DNA of 64,000 nt from an uncultured Leptolyngbyaceae cyanobacterium (GTDB taxonomy: Bacteria > Cyanobacteriota > Cyanobacteriia > Leptolyngbyales > Leptolyngbyaceae). Within the stretch, counting starts at the first letter, position 1, and each line of letters begins with the position of its first letter. The notes beneath the pieces were generated by a model, which saw only the letters and a program-made list of their open reading frames with translations, ran no database searches and was not told the DNA's origin. Below are positions 1 to 8,183 of this stretch, piece after piece. Location of the stretch: NCBI GenBank assembly GCA_938023035.1, contig CALIDI010000026.1:62001-126000 (forward strand), given 5' to 3'. The translations under genes and the position numbers were made by a program.

Positions 1-465
1 TGGTGGAGCCATATGGGCTGGATGTTGCGGGATGTACCCGCGGAAAAAGAAGTCGGTAAGTTCACCAAAGACATTGAGAATGACCCGATTTATCAATTCT
101 TTGATAACTATTTCTTATGGCTACAAGTGGGGTTGGCGATCGCGCTCTACTTAATCGGTAGCTGGCCATTCGTGGTATGGGGCATTTTTGTGCGTCTGGT
201 GGCTGTTTATCATTGCACCTGGTTAGTTAACAGTGCCACCCACAAATTTGGTTACCGCACCTATGAATCTAGTGATAAATCAACCAATTGCTGGTGGGTG
301 GCGCTTCTAGCCTACGGTGAAGGCTGGCATAACAACCACCACGCCTTTCAATACTCTGCCCGCCATGGCTTGAAGTGGTGGGAAATTGATATGACCTGGA
401 TGATGATTCGCGTGTTACAGATGTTAGGGTTGGCCACTAAAATCAAGCTTGCAGAAACAAAGTGA
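1..465 (+). CDS. desC: Acyl-lipid delta-9 fatty acid desaturase, C-terminal part (5' end outside window)
   Basis: The reading frame is open from base 1, so the gene is cut by the window edge; about 154 C-terminal residues are present. Visible features are a W-W-S-H-M-G-W-M segment near the start, two hydrophobic stretches around residues 40-70, and the third histidine box EGWHNNHHAF near residue 108, which helps bind the di-iron centre. Membrane desaturases of this family introduce the first double bond into stearoyl chains on membrane glycerolipids, using ferredoxin in cyanobacteria. The first and second His boxes lie outside the window. A bidirectional hairpin terminator follows about 200 bases downstream. 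The family is clear; the delta-9 assignment rests on the C-terminal pattern alone. Confidence 0.88.
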   Translation, partial: WWSHMGWMLRDVPAEKEVGKFTKDIENDPIYQFFDNYFLWLQVGLAIALYLIGSWPFVVWGIFVRLVAVYHCTWLVNSATHKFGYRTYESSDKSTNCWWVALLAYGEGWHNNHHAFQYSARHGLKWWEIDMTWMMIRVLQMLGLATKIKLAETK

Positions 466-671
466 GTCTTAAACGGGGACAAAGTCAGGATGGGTTTAAA
501 CGACATTCGGATACAATCTATCTTGTTAAACCTTGTCTCAGCCTAGGCGAGTCGTTTTGCTGGTGGAGAAATTGAAGATTTTAAGCTGGACTGGGAGTTG
601 ATGCAGAAAACTTGCCCTCATGGCAGCTTAATTCAAGCCATAATCTGCAAGTGAATTGGATCTAAACAACT

Positions 672-705
672 AAAAAGGGCAGGTTACTAAAACCAAGCCC
701 TTTTT
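672..705. terminator. Bidirectional intrinsic terminator between desC and psbK
   Basis: A nine-base perfect stem, AAAAAGGGC (672-680) pairing with GCCCTTTTT (697-705), encloses a 16-base loop. It has A-runs on one side and T-runs on the other, so it can act on both strands. It lies between the convergent desC (plus) and psbK (minus). No gene is seen elsewhere in 466-754. Confidence 0.7.
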
Positions 706-754
706 GTTTGTTTGATTAAAAACCAGATTAATGAAGTAGTGACACGTTTCAAAC

Positions 755-892
755 TTATCTAAAACCAACAGCCGCTTGCCAAACAAACGCTAGCAGCAAG
801 AAAAACACAGGAATAATTGGCAGAACATCCACCAAGGGGTCGAAAATCTGATACGCCTCAGGCAGCTTTGCCAGCAACAGTGCAGCTTGCAT
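755..892 (-). CDS. psbK: Photosystem II reaction centre protein K
   Basis: A 45-codon minus-strand frame encodes the PsbK family pattern. A short N-terminal presequence (MQAALLLA) is followed by [20 protein letters not shown] and one transmembrane helix rich in F, L and A, ending WQAAVGFR. Length and sequence match mature cyanobacterial PsbK plus its cleaved leader. The protein sits at the periphery of the PSII core near CP43 and helps bind plastoquinone, pigments and PsbZ. The ATG at 892 is preceded on the minus strand by an AGAGAGG ribosome site about ten bases away. The tgt gene, often a neighbour of psbK in cyanobacteria, is not seen here. The gene is short enough to be missed by length cut-offs. 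Confidence 0.95.
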   Translation of the reverse strand: MQAALLLAKLPEAYQIFDPLVDVLPIIPVFFLLLAFVWQAAVGFR

Positions 893-1074
893 GAACCAAC
901 AACCTCTCTAATAAAACATCAGAATTACCGTTTATCCTAACATGAGCAAAACTGCTAAAACTCAATAAAATTAGGCCATTCCTGCAATCTTTCTTAACAA
1001 AACTCGCAACTCTTAGAGCGATCGCCCATGCCCCTAGCGCAACGCTCTGGCATTGCTGATTCTGGTAATTCTAA

Positions 1075-1155
1075 GAGATAAGGATTCTATCATCTGAACC
1101 CTGACTACAGAGCACACAGCGCCAGATTTCTGTGCCTTCCGCCTCTGTTGTAAAG
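1075..1155. repeat. Dispersed intergenic repeat, copy 1 (resembles 47857-47940)
   Basis: Shared words with the distant copy, in the same order, include TTCTATCA, CTGAA, CACAG, GCCAGAT and CTCTGT. The element is GC-poor, non-coding and flanked by short genes. The rest of 893-1355 shows no convincing gene apart from a Cys-rich minus-strand frame discussed in the findings. Confidence 0.5.
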
Positions 1156-1355
1156 CGTTCAGGTTTACATTTCCAAGGGCAACGATTGAAAAATCCCGTT
1201 AATCTTGTCCTTACCACTTCACCGATACCCCCGGTTTAGCAGGATCAGAGATGGCCTGGTAACAAAATGGGCAAACGGGCAAACTGATGGCAAGATAGCT
1301 ACATCCAACACAGAATGGCTGCCTGTAACAACGATGAGGGCAAGGGTTATCAGCA

Positions 1356-1901
1356 ATGGCTAAAAACTGGGTGATTGGAATCGGTATGGTAACGCTGGCG
1401 ATCGCCACTTCGGGTCAGCCGGGAGCAGCGATTCCTGGGCAGACGATTGAAGAAGCGATCGCCTGGATTCAAGCCCATCCCACCCTGAAGCCAGCTCCGG
1501 GAGAGCGCCTACTAGTGCGAAAATTTGATACCCCTGCCAAACGCTTTACCTTTCAAGCCTTGCCCTTACCGGTGGGTCGCCTTGCCCCTGGTGCGAGTAC
1601 GAGAGTGATTCGGAGTGAAGAAATTTTGCTGGTGGATCTAGTCAACGGTGTCAGCCGCGATCGCCTGAGTGAATCGTTGCGCACGATTTATGGTGCCAAC
1701 ATTTATCATGACTACAATCGTGCACCCACGGTTCAAACTTTCCCTAATGGGGAACTGCGGGAAGGAGACTTTTTTGCTTATCAAATTGAGCTGTTTCCCA
1801 GTCGTCCTGACTTTTCAGAAGCGGGCAGAATCATCGTTTTTCTAAGGGCTGATTTAGACAAGCGCCAAACCGAAATCAAAGAACGATTGGAAGGTCTCTG
1901 A
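1356..1901 (+). CDS. Hypothetical exported protein
   Basis: 181 residues. The first 25 or so form a classical signal peptide: lysine near the start, hydrophobic core VIGIGMVTLAIATS, then a small-residue cleavage region around GAAIPG. The mature part is mixed alpha/beta with no membrane segment. It has no cysteine pattern or catalytic motif I recognise, and it contains a proline-rich loop (FQALPLPVGRLAPG). The protein is therefore probably periplasmic or lumenal. The ATG at 1356 is chosen because it gives the complete signal peptide; no strong ribosome site precedes it. It stands alone, followed by two palindromic repeats. Function unknown. Confidence 0.7.
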   Translation: MAKNWVIGIGMVTLAIATSGQPGAAIPGQTIEEAIAWIQAHPTLKPAPGERLLVRKFDTPAKRFTFQALPLPVGRLAPGASTRVIRSEEILLVDLVNGVSRDRLSESLRTIYGANIYHDYNRAPTVQTFPNGELREGDFFAYQIELFPSRPDFSEAGRIIVFLRADLDKRQTEIKERLEGL

Positions 1902-1937
1902 GGATGGCTTCAACCATGACTTCATTAAAACACCGCC

Positions 1938-2047
1938 GATGCGGCAATTCGACTTGATTGCTGCCGGTAGGATTCCCAAATATCTAAGCAGTTCAATTGC
2001 TGAGGTTTGGGGATGCGGCAATTCGACTTGATTGCCGCCAGTAGGAT
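1938..2047. repeat. Pair of 36-bp direct palindromic repeats
   Basis: Copies at 1938-1973 and 2012-2047 differ at two positions and are separated by a 38-base unique spacer. Each contains an inverted repeat; in the second copy GCGGCAAT pairs perfectly with ATTGCCGC around an eight-base loop. They lie between the exported protein and ycf35 and could act as hairpin terminators, or be a two-unit remnant of a dispersed repeat. Confidence 0.7.
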
Positions 2048-2234
2048 AGTCATCTCGCCCATGCACCAGATATTCGCCCTACAGATTTTCACCATTCATG
2101 CAGAATTGCCATAGCCCATTAGAGTGGCAATTAAAGAGTCGCGTAGCCCACGCTTTGACTGGCAAGCCGCAAGAAGCCTCTCTTTAAAGGTGCTAGCCTG
2201 GGAAAATCTGTCTTATCTAAATAGGGCTTCTATC

Positions 2235-2642
2235 ATGTCCCACTTCACGACCATTCGTACCCAGATCCGCGATCGCCATGCTTTAGTAAAAGCCCTCAGT
2301 GATCTGGGTTTTGATCACATCGAAGTCCATGATCAACCCCAACATTTGTACGGCTTTGAAGGAGACCTGCGCCCCCAAGTTGCCGAAGTCGTCATTCGTC
2401 GGCATTACATTGGCGGAGCCAGTAATGATATTGGCTTTCAACGTCAGGATGATGGCCGTTTTGAAGCAATTATTTCCGAATATGATCAGCATCGCTTTAA
2501 TGGGGATTGGCTCAATACCCTGACCCAACGATATGGTTATCATCAACTCTTGCAAACAGCGGCAGAACAAGGCTTTACACTAGAACAGCAGGAAGTTTTA
2601 GCAGATGGTACGATCCGACTCGTAGTGGGTCGCTGGAACTAG
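2235..2642 (+). CDS. ycf35: Ycf35-like DUF1257 protein
   Basis: 135 residues starting MSHFTTIRTQIRD, the characteristic start of the Ycf35/DUF1257 family found in cyanobacteria and red-algal plastids. The frame is open further upstream to 2124, but that extension is unlike the family, so the ATG at 2235 is chosen. Recognisable family segments are the central GFEGDLRPQVAEVVIRR, the GGASNDIGF motif and the C-terminal LADGTIRLVVGRW. The protein is soluble, and its biochemical role is not established. It converges with the ABC ATPase at 2659, with only 16 bases between the stop codons. Confidence 0.9.
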   Translation: MSHFTTIRTQIRDRHALVKALSDLGFDHIEVHDQPQHLYGFEGDLRPQVAEVVIRRHYIGGASNDIGFQRQDDGRFEAIISEYDQHRFNGDWLNTLTQRYGYHQLLQTAAEQGFTLEQQEVLADGTIRLVVGRWN

Positions 2643-2658
2643 TCGGCTGGAAAATGAA

Positions 2659-3768
2659 TCAATCCGTCTCAAGGGGCGGGTAGAGCCGCAGACCGGTAGT
2701 ACCGTCAAAAACAAACAAATCATTGCGATCTAAACTCAGTGCCAGGCGATCTCCGACCGTTATCCGTTGGGCAACGGCAGCTAAAAAGTAAAGGGCGGTA
2801 GATCGTTCTTGACCTAGAAGAACTGCACGAACTAAAGTCTCTCGCCCTAGAGGCTCTACAACTTCGCAGACCACCTGTAAGCAGGCATCTGGTAAGGGCG
2901 GCTCAATGGGTCTCAGATGCAACGCTTCTGGGCGGATTCCCACTTCCACCGCTTGGTCGGCGTGAAGCACCCCCTCAAGAGAAACTGGACAGGGGAGAAC
3001 GTGATCACCAATCATCAGCTTCCCAGCGTGGTAGCGCGCGGCTAGCAGATTCATCGCGGGATTGCCCAGAAAACTAGCAACCATGCGGTTAGCCGGTCGC
3101 TGGTAGATGGCTTGGGGTTCCCCGATTTGCTGAACTTCCCCCTGATGTAATACGACGATCTGGTCGGCCAAGGTCATCGCTTCTGTTTGATCATGGGTGA
3201 CATAAAGGGTTGTAATGCCTACTTGCTGATGCAGTTGTTTTAACTCGGCTCGGGTCTGCTCACGCAATTGAGCATCCAGGTTAGACAGCGGTTCGTCTAA
3301 TAAAAAAGCTTGGGGTTGCCGGGCGATCGCCCGCCCCAAAGCCACTCGTTGCTGCTGCCCACCAGATAACTGGCTAGGTTTGCGATTGAGCAAGTGCTCG
3401 ATGCCAAGCTGTTGGGCAACCGCCGTCACCCTTGCCTGCCGCCTTACCGGATCGACCTGTCGCATTCGCAACCCAAAGGCGAGATTTTCAGCAACAGTCA
3501 TGTGGGGATAAAGGGCATAATTCTGGAACACCATGGCCACATCGCGCTGTCGCGCAGGCACTTGGTTGATCGGGCGATCACCCAGATAAATTTCACCGGA
3601 TGTGACGCTCTCTAAACCAGCAATCATCCGCAAAATCGTCGATTTACCACACCCTGATGGGCCTACCAGCACCCAAAAAGCACCATCAGGCACCATAAAT
3701 GTAATGTCTTTCAAAATAAAAGCGTTATCAATTTTGCGCGCAATTTGAGCGAGACGAATACTTGCCAT
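2659..3768 (-). CDS. ABC transporter ATP-binding protein, MalK/UgpC (carbohydrate) type
   Basis: 369 residues with the full set of ABC ATPase motifs: Walker A GPSGCGKST near residue 38, Q-loop VFQNYALYPHMTV, signature LSGGQQQR near 135, Walker B FLLDEPLSNLD near 155 and the switch histidine in YVTHDQTEA. The roughly 120-residue C-terminal extension has the OB-fold/TOBE regulatory domain typical of MalK and UgpC ATPases that serve sugar or glycerol-3-phosphate importers (GIRPEALHL motif). No permease or binding protein is nearby. This is usual in cyanobacteria, where one such ATPase may serve several remote permeases, as with the ggtA/msmK kind. Substrate cannot be named. Confidence 0.9.
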   Translation of the reverse strand: MASIRLAQIARKIDNAFILKDITFMVPDGAFWVLVGPSGCGKSTILRMIAGLESVTSGEIYLGDRPINQVPARQRDVAMVFQNYALYPHMTVAENLAFGLRMRQVDPVRRQARVTAVAQQLGIEHLLNRKPSQLSGGQQQRVALGRAIARQPQAFLLDEPLSNLDAQLREQTRAELKQLHQQVGITTLYVTHDQTEAMTLADQIVVLHQGEVQQIGEPQAIYQRPANRMVASFLGNPAMNLLAARYHAGKLMIGDHVLPCPVSLEGVLHADQAVEVGIRPEALHLRPIEPPLPDACLQVVCEVVEPLGRETLVRAVLLGQERSTALYFLAAVAQRITVGDRLALSLDRNDLFVFDGTTGLRLYPPLETD

Positions 3769-4123
3769 AATGGTCAGAAAATATACGGTGAGATCTACGA
3801 ATTAGTTTGAAAATTCCGTGATTACTAGGAAATGATTGCATCTAACCTTACTGCGATTTTATAGAGGCTGACAAATAGTTGGTTTTCCATAAATAAACTT
3901 CAAAAAATTTGTCTTTGCGATAGCAGACAGTCATGATAAGAATAAAGGAGGAGATAAGTTAAAAAGGGTTTTTGACGATTAATTTTGTCAGGCAGACTAG
4001 GCTTAAGCAAAAGTTTTTAGTTGGCTCAAGGCTAAGCCTATTAGACGTTGAAAAGCATTCCATTCATTTTTTCAAGGAATGAACTCTTAGACTTACTCCG
4101 TAAGAAAACATGATTGTGACCAG

Positions 4124-4129
4124 TATAAT
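4124..4129 (+). promoter_or_regulatory. Candidate -10 element for the STAS gene
   Basis: TATAAT lies about 73 bases before the ATG at 4202, inside an A/T-rich 430-base gap (3769-4201). No good -35 hexamer stands 17 bases upstream, so the match may be chance. The gap also holds an AAGGAGGAG run near 3945 with no gene behind it and a CATTCC/GGAATG hairpin near 4060-4080. Confidence 0.35.
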
Positions 4130-4201
4130 CAGCACTTTTGCTGAAATCTTTCGGTCATTTCCCGATTTCACGTTCACTGCTCTCTCTGTTTTTTTCATAC
4201 T

Positions 4202-4552
4202 ATGTCCACACCTTCAACAATTAAAGTTCTGCAACCGGTCGGGGTATTAACAGCAGGCGCGATACAAGAGTTTCTAGAAGAATTTAACCAATGTCTGGAA
4301 GAGCGGGTGAAGCATGTCTTAATTGACTTGAGTAAGATTAACTTCATCGACAGTTATGGCTTGGGTTTGCTAGTTTCAATGCACGCTAAGATGCGCCTAG
4401 CAGGTGGTAGTATCCACCTTAGTTCGCCCAATGACCAAGCTCGCTGTTTGCTCGAAATTACCGACATGGAAAAAGTGTTTGAAATTTTTTCAGATCACTT
4501 GGAGTTTTATGCCCGCTACGGCAACAGCAATCTAGCGGTTCTGGTTGAATAG
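4202..4552 (+). CDS. STAS-domain anti-sigma factor antagonist-like protein
   Basis: 116 residues made of a single STAS domain, as in SpoIIAA and RsbV. The key motif is FIDSYGLGLL around residues 48-57, whose serine is the site phosphorylated by a cognate anti-sigma kinase in the family; the flanking strands VLIDLSKINF and GGSIHLSSP fit the fold. In cyanobacteria such single-domain proteins act in partner-switching pathways with PP2C phosphatases and RsbW-like kinases, affecting sigma factors, motility or exopolysaccharide. No kinase or phosphatase is adjacent, so the partner is unknown. A paralogue lies at 50544-50879. The start ATG follows closely after an A/T-rich promoter-like region. Confidence 0.88.
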   Translation: MSTPSTIKVLQPVGVLTAGAIQEFLEEFNQCLEERVKHVLIDLSKINFIDSYGLGLLVSMHAKMRLAGGSIHLSSPNDQARCLLEITDMEKVFEIFSDHLEFYARYGNSNLAVLVE

Positions 4553-4972
4553 TTCAACCTCTTGCTGACTGACAAAACTGTTTGTGCTGGTGGCTCGAAG
4601 CCGCACCTACAGAGGCAAAGCCTGCCTACGCAGGTTTTCGGTAAGGGTGGAGAGCTAGCGCAGGCCGACTGCGTTGATGTCGCAACGGTTTCGACCTCCC
4701 GGTGCCCAGTTTTTGTCATTCAATCAGGTTCAATCTTATCTAAGATTGCTCAATCGACGCTGTTCAAATATGGCGGGTCTTCCGCCCTTTGGGACTTTGA
4801 GCGTCACGCTGCTTTTCGCCCTTAACGTGGGAAATCCCTACAGTTTTTGGGGGACTGGTGGGGAAAGGCGCAGGAGAGGATGAAAGAAAGGCGTCCAAAT
4901 TTTGGCCAGACTACTCGCCCATTTAGGGTAAACTTTTCAAGCAACTCTTTTTGGCGTGTTGAGGCTCTGGCA
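4553..4972. other. Intergenic region with imperfect palindromes, no gene seen
   Basis: The stretch carries small inverted repeats (for example GCCTGCCTACGCAGGT near 4620) and open frames without a plausible start or family match. The frame of the next gene is open back to 4847, but the recognisable protein starts at 4973. I see no RNA gene. Confidence 0.4.
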
Positions 4973-5491
4973 ATGGCAATTCTGGACTCTAAAGGGCGCT
5001 TATTCGGCAAGGTAAATATCCTCGATCTGGGGGCGGCATTGGTGATTTTGGCGGTAATTGTAGGCGTTGTGTTGCCCAGTACTACTGGGGTTGCTCAGCT
5101 AGGCTCTGACGTCAAGCCCGTTGAAATTGATGTCATCGTGCGGAATGTCTCCCTCAGTGGCCCCACTAGTCCGGTGAAGCCGGGCGATCGCACTAGCATT
5201 GTCATTCGTAATCAACCCTTTGGCCAAGTGCAGGTAGTGGCCGTGCAACCAATGCCCCGCAATGTAGTGGTGCCTCAACCCGATGGGAGCGTGAAATCCC
5301 TACCGGATCCGCGCCCAGAAGCTCAATATGGGCAAGATTTTTATGTGACGCTAGCTGGAGATGCCCGCATTACAGAAGATGGCCCCATTCTCGGCAATAA
5401 CAAAATTAAGCAGGGAATGATTATTGAAATAGAGGGCTACAACTACAATTACCCTAGCTTACAGGTACAAAATGTACGCATTAAGGGATAA
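4973..5491 (+). CDS. DUF4330 domain-containing membrane-anchored protein
   Basis: 172 residues beginning MAILDSKGRLFGKVNILDLG, the typical opening of cyanobacterial DUF4330 proteins. A single transmembrane helix follows (residues about 18-37, AALVILAVIVGVVLP). A soluble, beta-rich domain then contains VEIDVIVRNVS and the C-terminal IEIEGYNYNYPSLQVQNVRIKG. The upstream in-frame extension to 4847 is rejected because it is unlike the family. The protein should sit in the plasma or thylakoid membrane with most of its mass outside the cytoplasm. Role unknown. It converges with the AI-2E family gene, with a hairpin and a duplicated 26-base segment between them. Confidence 0.85.
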   Translation: MAILDSKGRLFGKVNILDLGAALVILAVIVGVVLPSTTGVAQLGSDVKPVEIDVIVRNVSLSGPTSPVKPGDRTSIVIRNQPFGQVQVVAVQPMPRNVVVPQPDGSVKSLPDPRPEAQYGQDFYVTLAGDARITEDGPILGNNKIKQGMIIEIEGYNYNYPSLQVQNVRIKG

Positions 5492-5496
5492 GCTCT

Positions 5497-5585
5497 TGTT
5501 GTTTTTGGCTGGCCTCGACAGCTAGAGCAATTGAAACATGTTTTTTAATTGCTCAGGTGTGTTGTTTTTGGCTGGCCTCGACAGC
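5497..5585. repeat. Perfect 26-bp direct repeat flanking a hairpin
   Basis: Identical 26-base segments at 5497-5522 and 5560-5585 share the core TTTTTGGCTGGCCTCGACAG. The right copy encodes the last residues of the minus-strand AI-2E family protein (about VEASQKQ); the left copy lies just past the stop of the plus-strand DUF4330 gene. The duplication therefore copied the 3' tail of one gene beyond its stop. Confidence 0.85.
5525..5554. terminator. Candidate bidirectional hairpin between convergent genes
   Basis: GAGCAATT (5525-5532) pairs with AATTGCTC (5547-5554) around a 14-base loop that contains a T-run. It lies between DUF4330 (plus) and the AI-2E family gene (minus), overlapping the latter's stop codon. 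The loop is large and no T-tract follows the stem, so terminator function is only probable. Confidence 0.5.
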
Positions 5586-6668
5586 ACCAGGCGGAACCAA
5601 GGCACCATTGGCTAATTGGGCTTCGGTCATTACCTTTGGTTTGAGATAAAGGTTCTCCACAATTACGGCAGCCCCTGCCACCCAGGAAGGAAAAATAATC
5701 GCCCCTAGCACCCCCAACAGTTGAGTGCCTGCCAGCACTGCCAGCAGCATGTAGAGGGGGTGCAACTTTACAGAGGAACCCACCACCAGAGGGGTTAGAA
5801 TATTGCCTTCTAGGTTCTGTACAATCACGAATAATAGGAGCACCCAAAGCCAAACTAGCCCGCCTTCGGCCACCGCAACCACCACGGCTGGAATAGCCCC
5901 TAAAATCGGGCCAACAAACGGAATTAGGTTTGTGACACCAGCAATGACGCCCAAAGCCAGGGAAACTTCTGTCATCCCCAGCAAGTTAAGGCCAATGTTG
6001 ATGACAATAGCTAAGATGGCAGAAACCAGAACCCGTCCTTGAATAAACCCCGCCATGCGATCGCCAACGGGCGGCAACTGTTCCTGTAGGCGATGATTCC
6101 ACGGATGGGGGAATAATTGCACAATTCCTGGAAGCAGCGTCTTACTACCGGCCACCATGTAGGCCGACAGCAGCAGCACTAAAACAACGCTCAATGCCCC
6201 CCCTAGTAACCCCCGCGTTAGGCCAACGGAGCGCAGCAGCACCTGCTGACTGGAGCGAATCACCCAATTTGTGATCGCCTGCGGGTTGAAAAACTGGGCA
6301 ATCAGGTCGGGCCGCGCAGCATTGACCCGCGATGCCAAATCCCGTACCCAACGGTAAAGGCTTTCTGAATAAATAGGCACTTGGTTAATCAGACGCTCAG
6401 TCTGTTGTACAACCGATGGGCCAATCAACAACGCAAGGCCTACGAGAACGGTAGTCAAACCCAGGTAAACCGTCAGCACGGATAACCAGCGGGGCAGTCG
6501 TAACCGCTCTAAAACACCGACTGCAGGAGCCAAAGTAACGGCTAAGACAACAGCGGTCATCACCAGGACTAATAAATCCTTCAACTGCCATAACAGCAGC
6601 CCCAAAACAATCAGCAGCAAAATGCTGAACACATTGGGAAGAGCGATCGTAATTCGTTGACTTGACAT
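5553..6668 (-). CDS. AI-2E family transporter (PerM/TqsA-like permease)
   Basis: 371 residues with about seven or eight hydrophobic segments. These are a helical pair near the start (VFSILLLIVLGLLLWQLKDLLVLVM), a second pair around YLGLTTVLVGLALL, and a C-terminal block including GVIAGVTNLIPFVGPILGAIPA, a hallmark of the AI-2E/UPF0118 family. The family includes E. coli TqsA, which exports autoinducer-2, but other members move ions or have unknown substrates, so quorum sensing should not be assumed. The frame is open further upstream, but the ATG at 6668 gives the usual family start just before the first helix. The C-terminus contributes to a 26-base direct repeat. Confidence 0.9.
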   Translation of the reverse strand: MSSQRITIALPNVFSILLLIVLGLLLWQLKDLLVLVMTAVVLAVTLAPAVGVLERLRLPRWLSVLTVYLGLTTVLVGLALLIGPSVVQQTERLINQVPIYSESLYRWVRDLASRVNAARPDLIAQFFNPQAITNWVIRSSQQVLLRSVGLTRGLLGGALSVVLVLLLSAYMVAGSKTLLPGIVQLFPHPWNHRLQEQLPPVGDRMAGFIQGRVLVSAILAIVINIGLNLLGMTEVSLALGVIAGVTNLIPFVGPILGAIPAVVVAVAEGGLVWLWVLLLFVIVQNLEGNILTPLVVGSSVKLHPLYMLLAVLAGTQLLGVLGAIIFPSWVAGAAVIVENLYLKPKVMTEAQLANGALVPPGAVEASQKQHT

Positions 6669-6831
6669 GGATGGATAGAGGGACGGAAGGAATCTAAGAA
6701 TGAAGATTTTGTGACTTGAACGTTTACCGCAGAGATCCAGAAGACCGGGAGAAATAACTTTCAACAGCTGATCCTCTGTCGCACCGTTACCCTTCAAATT
6801 TAATTTGACAAACCGCTAATTTGACAAACCG

Positions 6832-7707
6832 CTAGATGGCTAGATAACGCCGCAAAAAATGCTCCAGGGTTTCAAGCCGAAATTGGTAGATGGCTTCTAC
6901 CCGCTGAATTTCTTCGGGTGTGCAATAAAACTCGTCCGCCAATAAGGTTCGCAGTGTACCTAAACTGGCTTGCAAATGTGGATTCACCAGGCCAAGCACT
7001 GTGCGGAGTCCATCCAGCGCTAAGACAGGTGGGTTAATCAAGAAAGGTTCACGATTAAATAAGTGGCCAAAGATTTTGGGGATATCGCCTCGTTTCAAAA
7101 TTTCAGGCCCACCCACCGGCAGAATCTGATTATGGGCATCTGCTATGGATACGGAGTCAACAGCAATTTTAGCGAGATCATCTGTACTAATGATAGAACT
7201 GCGACTTTCGGGGTCACCAATCAGAAGGTAAATACCCGTGCGTCGAAACTGCTCTGCTATGGGTAGCAGATTTGAGGCAAAGCCAGAGGGCCGCAGGATG
7301 GTGTAAGCTAAACCGGACTGTTGCAGATAGCGCTCCACGGCCCGCTTGGCTTTAAAGGTAGGCGCATCTTCGTAGTGACGCTCTGCTCCCAGTACGGAGA
7401 TAAAGACAAAATGCTGAACATTCGCAGCTTTGGCGCAGTCAATCAGGTCAATATTGGCGCGATAGTCTAGGGCTTCGGCATTGTCACCTGAGCCGTGGGC
7501 GCTAATCACATACTGCACTCCTTGACACGCTTTTCGAATGTCTCGATCGCACTGGAGGTTGCCGATAAAGATTTCAGCTCCCCGATCTTCCAATTCTTGA
7601 TAAGCCGCAGCCAATCGCACAAAAGCCCGCACGGGCGTAGCCTGCTCTCGTAAACGTCGCACAATGCGACGACCTAACCCACCTGTAGCACCGGTAACTA
7701 AAAACAT
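6832..7707 (-). CDS. Atypical SDR / NmrA-type NAD(P)-binding protein (Ycf39-like)
   Basis: 291 residues. The N-terminus carries the nucleotide-binding fingerprint VTGATGGLGRRIV (residues 4-16). The core fold continues through ISAHGSGDN, FVFISVLGAE and YTILRPSGFASN. No canonical Tyr-x-x-x-Lys catalytic pair is visible, which fits the atypical NmrA/Ycf39 group that includes chlorophyll-protein assembly factors and redox sensors. The C-terminal 80 residues are helical. In cyanobacteria several paralogues of this type exist; Ycf39 itself acts with Hlips in PSII assembly, but this copy cannot be matched to it with certainty. Transcribed alone, upstream of the AI-2E family gene, with about 160 bases between them. 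Confidence 0.8.
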   Translation of the reverse strand: MFLVTGATGGLGRRIVRRLREQATPVRAFVRLAAAYQELEDRGAEIFIGNLQCDRDIRKACQGVQYVISAHGSGDNAEALDYRANIDLIDCAKAANVQHFVFISVLGAERHYEDAPTFKAKRAVERYLQQSGLAYTILRPSGFASNLLPIAEQFRRTGIYLLIGDPESRSSIISTDDLAKIAVDSVSIADAHNQILPVGGPEILKRGDIPKIFGHLFNREPFLINPPVLALDGLRTVLGLVNPHLQASLGTLRTLLADEFYCTPEEIQRVEAIYQFRLETLEHFLRRYLAI

Positions 7708-7900
7708 AGGCCGTGATTAAACCTTGTCCAAGTCCAGACTTAAAGCATTGCCTGTAAAGAGCCGACAGGTTTCACGTTGGACTTGGTTTGACAGCAGCAG
7801 TACGAGGGGCCTTCAGCGATAATGATAGCCCTTCTTTGCCCATCCTAGCGCTTGCACCACGGAGACGTGCGTCAATCTCCCAACATTTAGACAAACAAAA

Positions 7901-7927
7901 AGGCGATCGCAGAACGGACGATCGCCT
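7901..7927 (-). terminator. Intrinsic terminator, minus strand
   Basis: A nine-base perfect stem, AGGCGATCG (7901-7909) with CGATCGCCT (7919-7927), is followed on the minus strand by a T-rich tail TTTTTGTTTGT. The stem is built from two HIP1-like cores. It would end transcripts coming from the 8.4-9.2 kb gene or from an RNA within the 470-base gap downstream of it. The remainder of 7708-7900 shows no gene. Confidence 0.65.
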
Positions 7928-8183
7928 CTGTTCTGTTAACGCACTCAATCAAATCTGGCTCAATTCAAACCTTTCCAGGAAAACACTGCTCTTTTGAAGT
8001 TGGCGGTCGTATAGTGCCGCGGCCTTCTATCGACACAACCTGCACTTCCCCCTAGGAGGGTATCAGTTTTACTTTTGTGAGGGTATTTTCAGTCCCATCC
8101 AGCGCGATCGCAGACCCCGTTAACAGGTTTACGCCATGGCACCTATTCTGACTCAATCCGCAGGGGGGGCCGCTGCTTCCGCT

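Noticed and set aside
4847-4972. Longer N-terminus for the DUF4330 gene
   Set aside because: The upstream extension is unlike the family, while MAILDSKGRLFGK at 4973 is the standard start.
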